Origin: Sabellastarte sp. h YS-2021
Taxonomy: Eukaryota > Annelida > Polychaeta > Sabellida > Sabellidae
Assembly: GCA_964017235.1 (NCBI GenBank)
Contig: OZ024938.1
Coordinates: 13,073,454 to 13,137,453 of the forward strand
Direction of reading: 5' to 3'
Length of the DNA: 64,000 nt
The notes under the pieces were generated by a model. It had not been told where the DNA came from. It worked only from the letters and a program-made list of their open reading frames with translations, and ran no database searches. Below, in pieces: positions 34,460 to 45,541 of this stretch; the first letter of the stretch is position 1, and every line of letters starts with the position of its first letter. The translations under genes were made by a program, and so were the position numbers.

Positions 34460-34905
34460 AGTCCTAAATAGTCTCCGTTGGTTGCCTGTTAGATACTACA
34501 GTACATTTGAGAGGGCTAAACTTGTCTACAATCACATTTATGATCCCCTATAGCAGAAAATACGTCACAGGACAGGGAATACCTGATAGAAGGTTCCTTG
34601 AGGCTCCTCAGTTTAGTCCATCCTTGTATAAATCAAAGAAGTCATTAACTTTTGCTGTTCATACAATCTGGAATGAATTGCTTAATGGTATTTGTTCTGT
34701 TTCCTCTGTGACCTTTTTAGGAAAAACACAAAGTTTATTTATTCTTCAACGCCTTTCCATCAAAGTTTGTTATTCAGCCAGTGTCCGAGGAAGGAACCCT
34801 CTATCAACAACCATTTCTATGCTCACGGACTGACAAATTTTGTTTATGATTGTTGTGACTTAGAGCCTGTTTAAATGTAGAGATTAAGTGCTATAAAAGT
34901 CAACA
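34460..34905 (+). pseudogene. Decayed CR1-like LINE RT C-terminus (copy 2)
   Basis: This is the duplicate of 16985-17430, with the same WLPVR and IWNELLNGI signatures in different frames, so it decayed before the duplication. Confidence 0.7.
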
Positions 34906-36399
34906 CAAAGAAAAGAATATGTGTGTATAACTACCACTACTTTGGGGTTTGGAACATTCACCTACCCCACTTTCATCTCTCCATCCTAAAATGCTAAAAC
35001 TCAAATTCTAACATTCATTTCAAGGATAACTTAAATTCACAGCCCTAAATCTCAGATCATACCTACTAACATTCTGGCATATGGTGTAAATCCTATAATC
35101 GCACTTAATTTAATTATATCAGTAATTCAAATTATATAGTTAAGGTCACCGTCTATAAACTAAATTCTGGTGACCTAGATTCACAAAATTCATTTTGAAA
35201 AGTGTTTTTGACAAATTCTTGTAATACTTTGTAAATCTTAAACTCAATGGTAGCTTAAATTTAAGACCACCTATCTTTTTCAGTACAACAGTCATATAGG
35301 TAAAGTCACCTTATGTCAGCTAAATGCTGGTGACCTACTTGAGCTGGTCTTTGTGTGTTATGTTAAATATCTTTACATTTGTATCTATGAACGTATACAT
35401 GAAACTAGTATAGATTAAATAAAATTTATATTTTTTTTCAATACATTATTTCAATCATCTGGGCCTGAGGCAATGTTATAAAATCTCCTTTTAGGGATTA
35501 TTAAGACTAAAACATATCACTCCTAAGATACCACTATTCCACGGTGGTAATTTGTCGTGGCAGGGAGTTGGACATGCTGGTACTATCTCAGCAAATACAT
35601 TCCCAACCTAAATAACTGAAAAGCCAAAATAGTACAAGCAATAAGATAACACTCAAGATCATTAATGTGGTTGGAAGGACAGAGGAAAAGGGGTATTTAT
35701 AACACTTTTTTGGTTGTAGTTGATTTTAATTACCCTTTTTCTGCATTTTGCAGTTGTTTGGGACTGCCTTCTGTTTCATCTAACCAAACTTTCATTAAAT
35801 TTTTGGACCATCAGATTCTAAAACAGCTATCATTCAAAAATGTTAGAATCTTTGAATGACCAAGCTTTCACAAACTCAGGGTAAATTTTTAACATTTGTT
35901 AACAAGAAGTAACCTCTAAAATTATTAATTTGCCTTTTAGTATCCACCAGGATCTGTTTTAGACATAAATAGAGGGACATATACAGACCAGCATATACTT
36001 TTTAGTATTATGACACTTACCTTATACAAGTATTACAAATTCATTAACAGGTGCCAATTTTCTGAGATTTATATACAGAATTCACAATGTTACCCACTTT
36101 ATGCAATTACTGCATCTAGGATCTCTAAATGCAACATTTTAAGATGACATCGAGGACCATACACCAGCCATCCATATAGACAATCGAGGACCATACACCA
36201 GCCATCCATATAGACAATCGAGAACACAAAGGATAACTTTCATGTTCATCAAGGTGAGGCTGATGAAATCAGGAAAGGATTTGTTAAATGTGTCTAAATC
36301 CCAGTGAATCTCTTCCATCAATTATATTTCTTTGATGGTAGTTAATCTTACTCAGAAATTTTAGTGCCTGCAGGTTAAAGGAACAGTCATGTGTTTATT

Positions 36400-36990
36400 A
36401 CCCTCACCCCCAGAGGGGAAGGAGCGAAGGCATTTAATTGAGTTTGTTTGTCTGCCTGTGAGCATAACTTGAAAGTCATCCACACTTTTACCACCTGGAC
36501 TTCGGAAGTTCCCCTTTTGGCACAGCTGATTAAAGAGTCAGCCTCGTGTTTTCTCAACCCAACCCAAAAGGGAGGGATGAAGGTTTATATATTTTGTATA
36601 ATTTGAAAACTTCACATGAGATCTTGGTAATATTTTTATATGGGTTGGGGCCTAACCGTGGCTCGGTCCTACTCAGACAGGGTCTAGATCTGCATGACAA
36701 ATCAAGAATTGTTTTTGTTATTCTATGGCAATACCCACATTTATACCTCAAAAGCTATTCATCGGATAGGATACAGAAATATTTCCAGTATACTCTATTT
36801 ACTGTTATTGCGTCTTCCTTTTCTTTCCCAGAATATTTGTAACCAATGAGTGCAGAAAATTAATATCAGTTGCTGAGATATCACCAAAGAGAAAAATATC
36901 AGCTATGGCTTTGTCCTGATCATTGGGGAAATAATCAAAGTATCCTCTTGGTTTTATTCTGATATGCACGAATGAACACAGTATAAATGT
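36400..36990. repeat. Dispersed repeat, ACCCTCACCCCCAGAGGGG type (copy 2)
   Basis: This is the duplicate of 18930-19510, but visibly more diverged (several percent) than the flanking parts of the duplication. Confidence 0.4.
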
Positions 36991-37456
36991 CCTTTACAAT
37001 GCCGGGGCATTTGAAATGCCACTCTCTAAAGCCAACTTGTCTGGTTCCTGTATTTTCTCTGCTAATGACGTTTCGGTATCAAATGCCATTTTTGTAATGT
37101 TAGCAATGACCTTTAGCATCAGACCAGAAAAAGGCAATATAATGTGTTTTCACTCAACATACATGGTGCTCATATTGATATATATTATGAACTGATAATT
37201 TAGGCATTTTGAAAATAGAAAATGTGCATCAGTTTAAATCATTAATTGTCACTCACAAAGTAAGTTTTCATTTTTAAAGAAATTGCCGAAACAAATATTA
37301 GTTTATTTTATCACTAATATTTGATGTTATGTTTGCCAATACACTGGTTACATAAACTTAGATCCTTTTATAAACAAAATATAAAAAATGTTAGTGTTCA
37401 AAAAATAAAAATAATAAAAGTTCATGATTCATGGCAATAAGATCCACAAAGTATTA

Positions 37457-37675
37457 CAGGGGCGGATCCAGCTTTTAAATAAGGTGGGGTTCACATCAGA
37501 CATACCATAACTAGGGGGATCGGGAAAAACTTAATTTTTGGTAAAAATATAGTGCATTTCCTGTAAACTTAACACCACTCTCAAGAAATAATTTTGTACT
37601 TTGGGTTGAACCCCTTTATATTATTTTTCTTGGGGGGGTTCAAACCCCCTTAAGTCCCCCCTGGATCCACTAGTG
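37457..37675. mobile_element. hAT-type MITE (copy 2)
   Basis: It has the same ends and target duplication as 21614-21841. Homopolymer G and C tracts are shorter here. Confidence 0.85.
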
Positions 37676-37985
37676 AGTATTACAGTTCAGGTGGATTAGT
37701 AGACTAGTCACCAATTTGATCTCACTCCATATATTTTAAAAGACCACTAATTTTCTGTTACTAAGTAAACTTTGATGTTACACAGGTATGCAATGTGCAG
37801 TGCAGTACAGGTCAGTAACATAGCTTCTTTACAGCAAAGTTTACTTGTAGCAGGCACTGGCATGCAACACTTCAGTTCTAATAGCACCATTGTAAAATTT
37901 GAATGTGTCAAAATTTGTAAAATTCATAAAATAAATATTCAAGATTTCAGGTAAGAGAGTTTTTTGTTCACTCAGTACTGATCAA

Positions 37986-38315
37986 ATGGCCTTCATAAAA
38001 CAGCCAGTCTTCTTAGCCACCAATATTTCAACACTTTGTGCAACCTCTTTGATAAGCATACCCATGTCAAGAAGGCCATACCAAAGTATCCCTACACTGG
38101 TTTCACGCAAAATGCCTCAAGGGGAAATACGAGAAGAGCATGGTGACATGATAAGTCAGCCAGAAATCACAGTAGATACTTTTCTGCTGCTTGCCATTAC
38201 AATTTCATTTTTGCACAGTCTAAAAGTACTTATCGTAGAATTATGCCCGGAGATGAAGGAAAACCCAAAGCAATTTAGAATAGTTTCTAATGTGGGTGTT
38301 CCACCACATGACTAA
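37986..38315 (+). other. Unassigned 109-codon open frame (copy 2)
   Basis: It gives the same protein as 22151-22480. See that entry for why it is not called a gene. Confidence 0.2.
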
Positions 38316-38888
38316 GCTTCCCGATTAAGGGTTTTTTGTAGTCGGTTTCAAAAATTTGCTTAGTCCCAGGCGTTTTGTATGGATCGGTAGTTGTTGGTCG
38401 GGGCCGTGAGAAAAATCAAACATGTTTGATATTTCTCACGACCCAAACCGATTCTTATTTCATGCCGTCAACAAAATGCCCAGTCTCAGGCTTCCTCAGG
38501 CCTCCTCAGACCAAAATTTACACAGTCCTATGTTGTCTCAGGCCTCCTGCGACTCTTAGTCACAGGCATCCCTAGCTTAGTCCCAGAAAGCCTGTTGTCA
38601 GTCCCCAACTCATAACAGACCTTTGAAGTTTCATGCATGTGAAAAAGAATCGGTTTCATTAGTCCCGGGAAGCCTCAGACCGTCTCAGGTGTCCTGCGAC
38701 TAAGCCCCGACCAAGTGAAGCCGATCCAAACCGATCCAAGCCGGCCTCCTCAGGCCACCTGGGACCACACAAATTTAGTCTGCAATGGTCTGAGGACGCC
38801 TCAGGAGGCCTGGGACTAAGTACTGATTAAGTACTGACTCTTTTCTGCGTGCTTCAAACCAGGAAGAGGCAATGAGGGGGTCTGTGAC

Positions 38889-38895
38889 TATATAA
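38889..38895 (+). promoter_or_regulatory. TATA box of MADF pseudogene (copy 2)
   Basis: TATATAA sits in the same context as at 23054-23060, about 180 bp before the ATG at 39072. Confidence 0.55.
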
Positions 38896-39071
38896 GCGAC
38901 CGTGCACATGCTTTCTGTGTTTATACTGGTTGGCTACTGAGAGACGTGTGTCACTTACTGCTGGGGGTTTTCAGTTTTTTTACATTTCACATTTTACTTG
39001 AGTTAGGGCAAATTTAACAGTTAGGAGACACATTTCAGTTTTTTAACTTTTTTGTGATATTCACTGGAGTT

Positions 39072-40202
39072 ATGAGGAAAGAGAAAGGAGGAAAAAGAGG
39101 AAAGAAGAAAATAGAGGAGAGGCAAGAGGAGAGGGAGAAGGAAGGTGTAGAGTTAGAGGAGAGGACAGAGGAGGGGACAGAAGAGAGGATAGAGGATACA
39201 GAGGAAGGATTAGAAGTTACTGAGGAAGCTTGCGAAGAAGATGAGAGGTGTGAGGAAGAATCAGAGTGCCACTCAGCAGCCAAGAGAGCCAGGGTTTGTG
39301 CTACATTCATTGACAGCCAAGAAAATGCCATTGTTGAGTTTGTGAAGGCGCACCCAGAGCTGTACGACAAGGAGCATGGACGTTTCCACAACAGACAGAG
39401 GAAAGAGGCTCTCTGGGCAGAAATCTCTGCAGAACTGAAGCTCCAGCCCTTTGATGTCAGAAGGTGGTTTGAGTCCTAGAGAACTCGTTATGGCAAGCTC
39501 TCTAAGCTACAGGTTTCCTTAAGACCCACATCAGACATAAGGGGGCAACAGAAGTTCTGGGTTCGGGGCCAGTCCCAATACCAGCAGGCATGAAGAATCT
39601 CAGGAATCTACTACTGATACAGAACATCTTGAGTCCAGTGTCCTGAGGGAGAGTAGGAGTCAACCAATACCAGTTTCTACAGATTCCAAGATACTCGAGC
39701 ACTTTGACCAGATGAGGACACTGATCTCAGGTTTCCTGCAGCAGAAGTCAGACAGGCAGCCCTTCTTTTACTACGTGGCATCAGAGGCTAAAAAGATGAC
39801 AGAATAGGAGTTTGAGGACCTCAAGGGCAGCATTTTTAGAGACATTGAAGAAGTAAAGAACACTCATAGATGTCAAGTTCTACCCAAGAGATCAGCCACT
39901 ATTACCAGAGAGTCACAGAAGGTCGGGATACTGCCAACAACCACTCAACAGGCATCTAGTTCCACCCAGACAGCAGCAGGCAGCAGTTCCAGCATTTACG
40001 TCTACTACACACCCAGCCCCATTGGCTTTGGAAACCCTCCATCTGTGCTCACAGTGCAGGACGAGGGCAGTAGACAAGTGGAATACTAAGCCAGATACCA
40101 GATCTAAAAACACAGATCATTGAGCAGCCTCAGCAGCCACAGCAGCAGCTCTACACCATCACCACCACAGCACCGCCTCAACAGCAGCAGCCTCCTCAGT
40201 AG
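39072..40202 (+). pseudogene. MADF-domain protein with Gln-rich tail, broken (copy 2)
   Basis: This copy keeps the sequence beyond the breakpoint. After the MADF and BESS-like parts it continues with SSSIYVYYTPSPIGFGNPPS, and in another frame a Gln/Pro-rich C-terminus (IIEQPQQPQQQLYTITTTAP) ending at TAG 40200-40202. A TAG at 39476-39478 breaks the MADF domain, and a second stop precedes EFEDLKG, as in copy 1. The acidic repeat near residue 35 is shorter than in copy 1. A histone-type stem-loop lies 33 bp after the final stop. Confidence 0.75.
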
Positions 40203-40235
40203 CCAGCCAGTCTGGGTGGGTCTCGTACCCCCATA

Positions 40236-40251
40236 GGCCCTTTTCAGGGAC
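40236..40251 (+). promoter_or_regulatory. Histone-mRNA-type 3' stem-loop (left arm)
   Basis: GGCCCTTTTCAGGGAC has the histone 3' UTR layout (consensus GGCYCTTTTCAGRGCC): a 6-bp stem with one mismatch and a TTTC loop. It is followed by CGCCCAAATCTTCCAAAAAC, similar to mollusc histone downstream sequence as I recall it. No histone coding sequence precedes it. Confidence 0.6.
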
Positions 40252-41121
40252 GCCCAAATCTTCCAAAAACAATTATTAAGCTGCAAGTTGTTCAAATTCC
40301 CCTCCCAAAACATAACAGTTCCGTAGAAATACTTATCACAAAACAAAATAGAAAAAAAAGCCCAACACCCACACCACCCCAAACATGAAACAAATAACCC
40401 ATGGCAATACACATAACAACAGAAGGTCACATAGAAAAAATAAATAAATAAATAAATAAAATCCATGGGATTGGTTTAAATCTGTAATAAAAAAAGTCCA
40501 ACACTGACACCATCCCTAGAGTTAAAAGATATTATGTTATCACATAGCCACCAACCAACAAACAGACAAACCCAATACCAAACATAAGCCCCAACCAACA
40601 AACAGACAAACCCAATAGCAAACATAACCTCCAACCAACAAACTGACAAACGAATTTGCAAACATATCTCCCCACAACCAACAGACAGATAAACCATACT
40701 GTAAAGAGAACCATTTGGGTGGTTATATTTTCTAAATTTTCTTGAAGTTGAATAAAAAAATTTTATTTTGAGATTTGCAATAAAGGAGAAAAAATCAGTT
40801 TCAGTTATTTTTCCAGAATAAAAATCAAATGTAAGTGATATTAGGGTGTAGCTTTCAAAATATATGCAATATTTATTCCATTTAGCAAGTTATGTTGGGC
40901 ATTGGGTTTGTCTGTTTCTTGGTTGGTGGACTTATGTTTGGCATTGCGTTTGCCTGTTATCTTTGGGAATTATGTTTGGCATTGGGTTTGTCTGTTTGTT
41001 GCTTGGGTGACTTATGTTTGGCTTTGGGTTTGTCTGTTTGTTGGTTGGGTGATTTATGTTGGGAAATGGTTGTGTTATTTGGAACAAGCACAGCTGATTA
41101 ATTGTTTTTGGAATATTTGTT

Positions 41122-41137
41122 AGTCCTGAAAAGGACT
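41122..41137 (-). promoter_or_regulatory. Histone-mRNA-type 3' stem-loop (right arm)
   Basis: On the minus strand AGTCCTTTTCAGGACT forms a perfect 6-bp stem with a TTTC loop, followed by AACAAATATTCCAAAAAC. No histone coding sequence is visible upstream on that strand. Confidence 0.6.
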
Positions 41138-41289
41138 GGTTACTGCAGTAGCAACATTTCACCTCGCAATTACTGGGTATAATTTCCGTCCTTCATCACA
41201 AGAGAGAAAGTTACTTGTTTCTTGTTTGTGCCTGAATGTTCATGCATAAAATATGTTTTGGACTGATCTCCTTGATATCTTTTAGAGGC

Positions 41290-41864
41290 CAGTTACACAT
41301 AGCCAGATGCGCCACAGATATAGCCCACGGTTCTATATATGGTAACTGACAGGGATGCTCAGGGATGAGGGTGTGTTATGTAAAAGATTTACAGAACTGC
41401 CATGGATCTGCTACGGACCACCACAGACAGGGTTTATGGATGAAAAGACTGCACAAGGGATTGGTCTTGTGACTGTTTTTTAATCTGCAAACCCTTTCCG
41501 TGTCAATCCGCAGCAGATCTGGTTAGATCCGGCAAAGTTTTTATGGATATTTATTGGCGTGGAAGCATCAAGGATGAAAGGGATGCCACAAGGACATCCA
41601 GGATGGGTTCAGGGACAATAAGGACACTCACAGATGAGCTGCAGATGAGATACGGAAGAGCTACGGATACCTTGATCAGATAAGATCTTAACTGCACCTT
41701 GGCATATCACCATGGACCATGGTATGCCACTACAGATCTCAAAAGGACATTAGGGATGTTATGGATGACCTTACAGACACAAACGATGATCAGTAAATCA
41801 CTTAACATTTTCCATATTAGGAAACCTAGCACATTCCGTTAGACAATCCTTGGATGTGTAACTG
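41290..41864. mobile_element. Putative 575-bp TIR element with internal GGAT-rich repeats
   Basis: The left end CAGTTACACATAGCCA and the reverse complement of the right end, CAGTTACACATCCAAG, form a short inverted repeat. The interior has many related words (GATGAG, GGACA, CTACGGA). No target duplication was found, so the boundary is tentative. Confidence 0.45.
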
Positions 41865-42862
41865 CTACTTAACTACCTGTCATGATACTAGTGATACTGG
41901 TAAATAATGTGCAGAAAGTGATGTTAAAGCCTAATCAATGAACCTACCATTGCAGTTAGTGTTTGAATCTACATGGGCATATCTATGTCAGGAAGGATGA
42001 GATTAGACTTACTAAGTAACAGTACATAACATTCTAATGTATCCAAGAGGTCCTCAGTGGCCTAGTGGTTAGCAAGTTTGGCAAGTTTGGCACCTGGGGA
42101 TTAATGACTATGGAAGGCATGGGAATACACATGTTTTTATGTGAGTGAATTATTGTGTAAATTATGCTGGAATCAGTTACAAAAATATGAGAATATTACT
42201 ACAGGATAAGAGGTTGTAACACATAGATTATCTAGTGCTTGTTAAAGAGAGAAGTTTGTGCCTTAAAGTTATATATTTGATAAAAATGCTTTTCAAAAAA
42301 GCCATATTATATATGCCAAGGCATCTAGAAATCACTGATGCATGAAGGGTGGTTTCATTAGAAAGAGGCTAAATATACACACATTTTCAACAGGGATAAA
42401 CAACCTTTAATAATTTCTCTCTGAACTAGGTCACAATACACCTGGTTTTTTGACCATGACCCTGTTGTAGTATTGATACCTTTGACAATACTGTGCTTTT
42501 TATCTTGTTAAATGATGTGGTTACAACAGACTTTCTATGACAGACTTTAAACACTATAATTTTATTGGAGTCTTTGACATTATTTCAAGTTGACCTGATC
42601 AACATTGTGTAATGGTCTTGCTGCAGGATGTCTTTATACCTTCACTGGTACTTAATGGTTAATTATATGTACTCTGACTTCACTGGTGCTGATACTAACA
42701 AATAGTGACAATAATTCCAGTCTTTGGGGAAAGATTTATCAAAATAGATATTTTTACATAGAGTGACCTTTTTGTCTGGCTTTGAAAATACTACTAACAA
42801 TAATTCCAGGCTTTGTGCTTATCAAGTTACAAACTACTTGGATTGTGAATGGTAATGTAAAC

Positions 42863-44119
42863 ATGGAGACAACTCCACTTGCTAAACGACCTAACACAGC
42901 AATGGAATTTTCCCCAGTAGGAGAGTCACAGCTAGACTTAGCTGTGTTAAAAAAGCTGTTGGATGAAAAGTTTTGCGAATATGTGTCTCCCCTGAAGGAA
43001 GAAATTTCTAGCTTAAAAAAAACATTACAAGAAACTAAAGATCAGTCTGATGATGCTTGTCATCAATTGAGGCAGGACTATGACCTTCTTAAGAAAGAGA
43101 ATGAAAGTCTTGCACATCAGTTGCGAAAGCTAGAATCACAACAACGCAGAAACAACTTAAAAATTTTTGGATTAAAAGAAGAAAAGGGAGAAAATTTAGA
43201 GGAAAAAGTCCTGAATTTGTTTAATAATTATCTACAGCCAGGCGATAAATCTAACCGCAGAACATTTGAAAGGACCCACAGACTTGGTTCTTTTTCCCCA
43301 GCCGGAAATCTTGCCACGATTGTAAAATTTGCTCACTTTAAAGACAAATTGCTAGCCTATAAAGTGGCATAAAATCTTAGAACAATAAAGGTGTTCTTAG
43401 CGGATGATTTCCCTGAAACTATTGACCACAATCGCAGGATGATAGCCCCAGTGTATTCACCCCTAAAGTCCATGAAAGAAAGCCACGCTTCCCCTCATGT
43501 GAAAACAGTTTCTCGAAGGCAAGACAACCTTTTTCTTAATGGTAAGATGTACACCATTAGTGATTTGAATCAACTACCTGAGCCTTTGCAACCTGAAAAA
43601 ATCTTCACTCCTTCCAAGAATGGAATCACAGCTTTTTTCTCAAGGTACAGTCCTTTCTTTAGTTTCTATCCTGCACCTTTTGAAGTGAAAGGAACTACCT
43701 ACGACAGTATGGAAAAATTTCTGTCTATCAAAAAAGCCCAATTGTTCAATGACCAACAGGCTGCAATGGAAATTGTTAAACAGTCAGATCCCATCGTTAT
43801 AAAAAGACTTGCCAAAAATATCTCTGGATTCAAAGGGGACATTTGGGAAAAAGAAATAAGCTCTATTCTGGAAGAAGGATTATCTGCAAAGTTTGAGCAG
43901 AATGATAGGTTGGCTAAGTTGTTAATGGCAACTGGCAAAGATACCATTGTGGAAGCAAATAAACATGACTCTCTGTGTGCTATCGGACAAGACCTCTTTC
44001 ATGAAGATATCTGGGATAGAAAAACATGGCAAGGCAAGAACTTAATGGGAAAAGCTTTAATGTCTGTCAGAGACAAATTACATAAGATGCAAGAGCAAGG
44101 AATTTATCTTTTCTCATGA
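42863..44119 (+). CDS. LINE ORF1 protein: coiled coil + RRM-like + NADAR domain (one internal stop)
   Basis: ATG 42863 begins METTPLAKRPNTAMEF. Residues about 22-92 are coiled-coil (LKKLLDEK ... LRKLESQQ). Residues about 95-190 match the L1 ORF1 RRM-like region (RRNNLKIFGLKEEKG, RTHRLGS). Codon 170 is TAA (43370-43372); the same frame continues NLRTIKVFLADDFPETIDHN. Residues about 253-406 match NADAR (YbiA/DUF1768): AFFSRYSPFFSFYPAPFEVK, DSMEKFLSIKKAQLF, EEGLSAKFEQNDRLAKLLMA, TWQGKNLMGKALMSVRDKL. The usual WGIG is CAIG here. NADAR proteins act on ADP-ribose-linked substrates, including ADP-ribosyl-guanine. A role in protecting LINE nucleic acid is inference. The full protein would be 418 residues. 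Confidence 0.85.
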
Positions 44120-45541
44120 ACCTCATTCAAACTCAAGAACTGTTTATTCCATTATCAATAGGTAACTCGTAAGCTTATTTTTCCTTAGCCTGGTAATTTA
44201 CCTTTCTGACATTGTAAGAATAACATCTGATGAACTTTTCTTCAGTTAAACTTTAAAGCTCTTATAGTGGTTCACATGTATGCAAATAATGTTTTTCCTA
44301 TTCTAAGATCTCTGTCCAATTGAAATATACTTCAGCATAAAATTTTTTGAATCATGTTGCAAAAACATGGCTTTATGGGCATATCATTTTTCACATAGCT
44401 ATAGCACACACCCAATTTTTTCAGTTAAGACATTATTTGAAAATACTTGGCCACATGTTCTCCTCTGAAATAAAAATGCCATAATAATGTTTAAAAGTTA
44501 TATAATATAACATGTTTTCATTGTTATTGCAGCAAAAGTAAGATTAACCAAACCATGTCATATGTGCCTGTATATCATTTTTGCTGTACTGTTTGTATCA
44601 ATATGTGATGGTTTATTTTTTAAATGCACAGGTTGAAAATGTTTTTCTGTATAATTGTAAAATAATGTATAATTCCATCATACTCAGCCTAGATATAATT
44701 TTATCTCATCATCTGGATAAATATGTGGTGTTCCCTTGATTCACAGGTTAAAAATACTCTTCTGCAAGATGTATAACTCTGTAAACACCCAAATTCTACA
44801 TAATCCCCTAGTCAAAATGCCATTAATATTATGCACTTTTCATGTGCAAGAAAAAACGTTCAGAACTTCTAAACAATTTTTATGAGGGAAACATTTCTCC
44901 TAAATAAATATGAATATATTTTTGTTGTATCCTTCTTTGTTACTGTGTGATGATGCATATGGTCATTATATCCCCGTTCTTTATAGTGATTTGGTAAATT
45001 ATGCCACCTTTTTGAAAAAAAAACTGGATAAAAAAAAATTTTAAAAAAAATTCCAAATTTGAGTAAAATTTAAACTTTCAGACGAACACAGTTATAACAA
45101 TTAAGGCCAAATTAATCGAAGCTTAGTTTCTGTGTTTATTGCATAGATTCACATTTCTTAATAGTAAAGGATAAATTTTGATTCCTGTCCCGTAGTTTAC
45201 AATCATTAACAGAAACTGATTTCAGCAAAACTATTTTTTCCTGTATACTTTTTCCATGTTTTCATGTGTCTATCTTACCCTACTTATGTATTTATGTAAA
45301 TATTTTTGTTTTGTTATACAAGAAGTTGGTTTTTTGAATATCAGCATGTTTGATTTATTTATTACATTGGTTTTATGTTTCATAAGATTTTCAGTTTTGT
45401 CACAAGTGACTGATATATTATCATGGTCTTATGGGCCCCATATGTGTTGGTCATATAAAGGTACACAACAGTTTTCCAAAATATTCAATGTTCAGGATAA
45501 TAAATCACTTATGTGTGGAGCTCTTGTGAACACAAGTCACT
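44120..45541 (+). other. AT-rich spacer between LINE ORF1 and ORF2
   Basis: The spacer is 1.4 kb, unusually long for an inter-ORF region of L1/Tx1-type elements. It holds an A-rich tract near 45018-45050. An open frame at 45256-45555 lacks motifs and overlaps the start of ORF2. I see nothing coding. It could hold a second promoter or a ribosome-entry function, but nothing in the sequence shows it. Confidence 0.6.

Larger units (their letters stand above)
24153..39987 (+). repeat. Tandem segmental duplication, copy 2 (15.8 kb)
   Basis: It starts inside the LINE 3' UTR sequence (as at 12400) and ends at GGCAGCAGT (39979-39987), after which the original MADF sequence continues. Without the 5.8-kb DIRS insertion it is about 10.05 kb; copy 1 without its 1.6-kb transposon is 10.15 kb. 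Confidence 0.93.
40236..41137. repeat. ~900-bp inverted repeat (foldback) bounded by histone-type 3' stem-loops
   Basis: The left arm (40236-40700) and right arm (40890-41137, reverse complement) share the stem-loop, an AAAT.TTCCAAAAACAATTA segment, an AGCTG..CTTGTTC segment, and minisatellites. The minisatellite unit CCAACCAACAAACAGACAAA continues as CCCAAT..CAAACATA. About 190 bp of AT-rich spacer lies between. Hydrophobic open frames in the arms are translations of the minisatellite. Confidence 0.8.

Noticed and set aside
40104-40714. Hydrophobic, Cys-rich open frames such as CLLVGWWLC repeats
   Set aside because: They are translations of the CCAACCAACAAACAGACAAA minisatellite and low-complexity sequence, repeated in inverse form at 40892-41123.
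40236-41137. A histone gene pair around the stem-loops
   Set aside because: No histone coding sequence is seen within about 1 kb on either side in any frame. Only the 3' stem-loop type signals are present.
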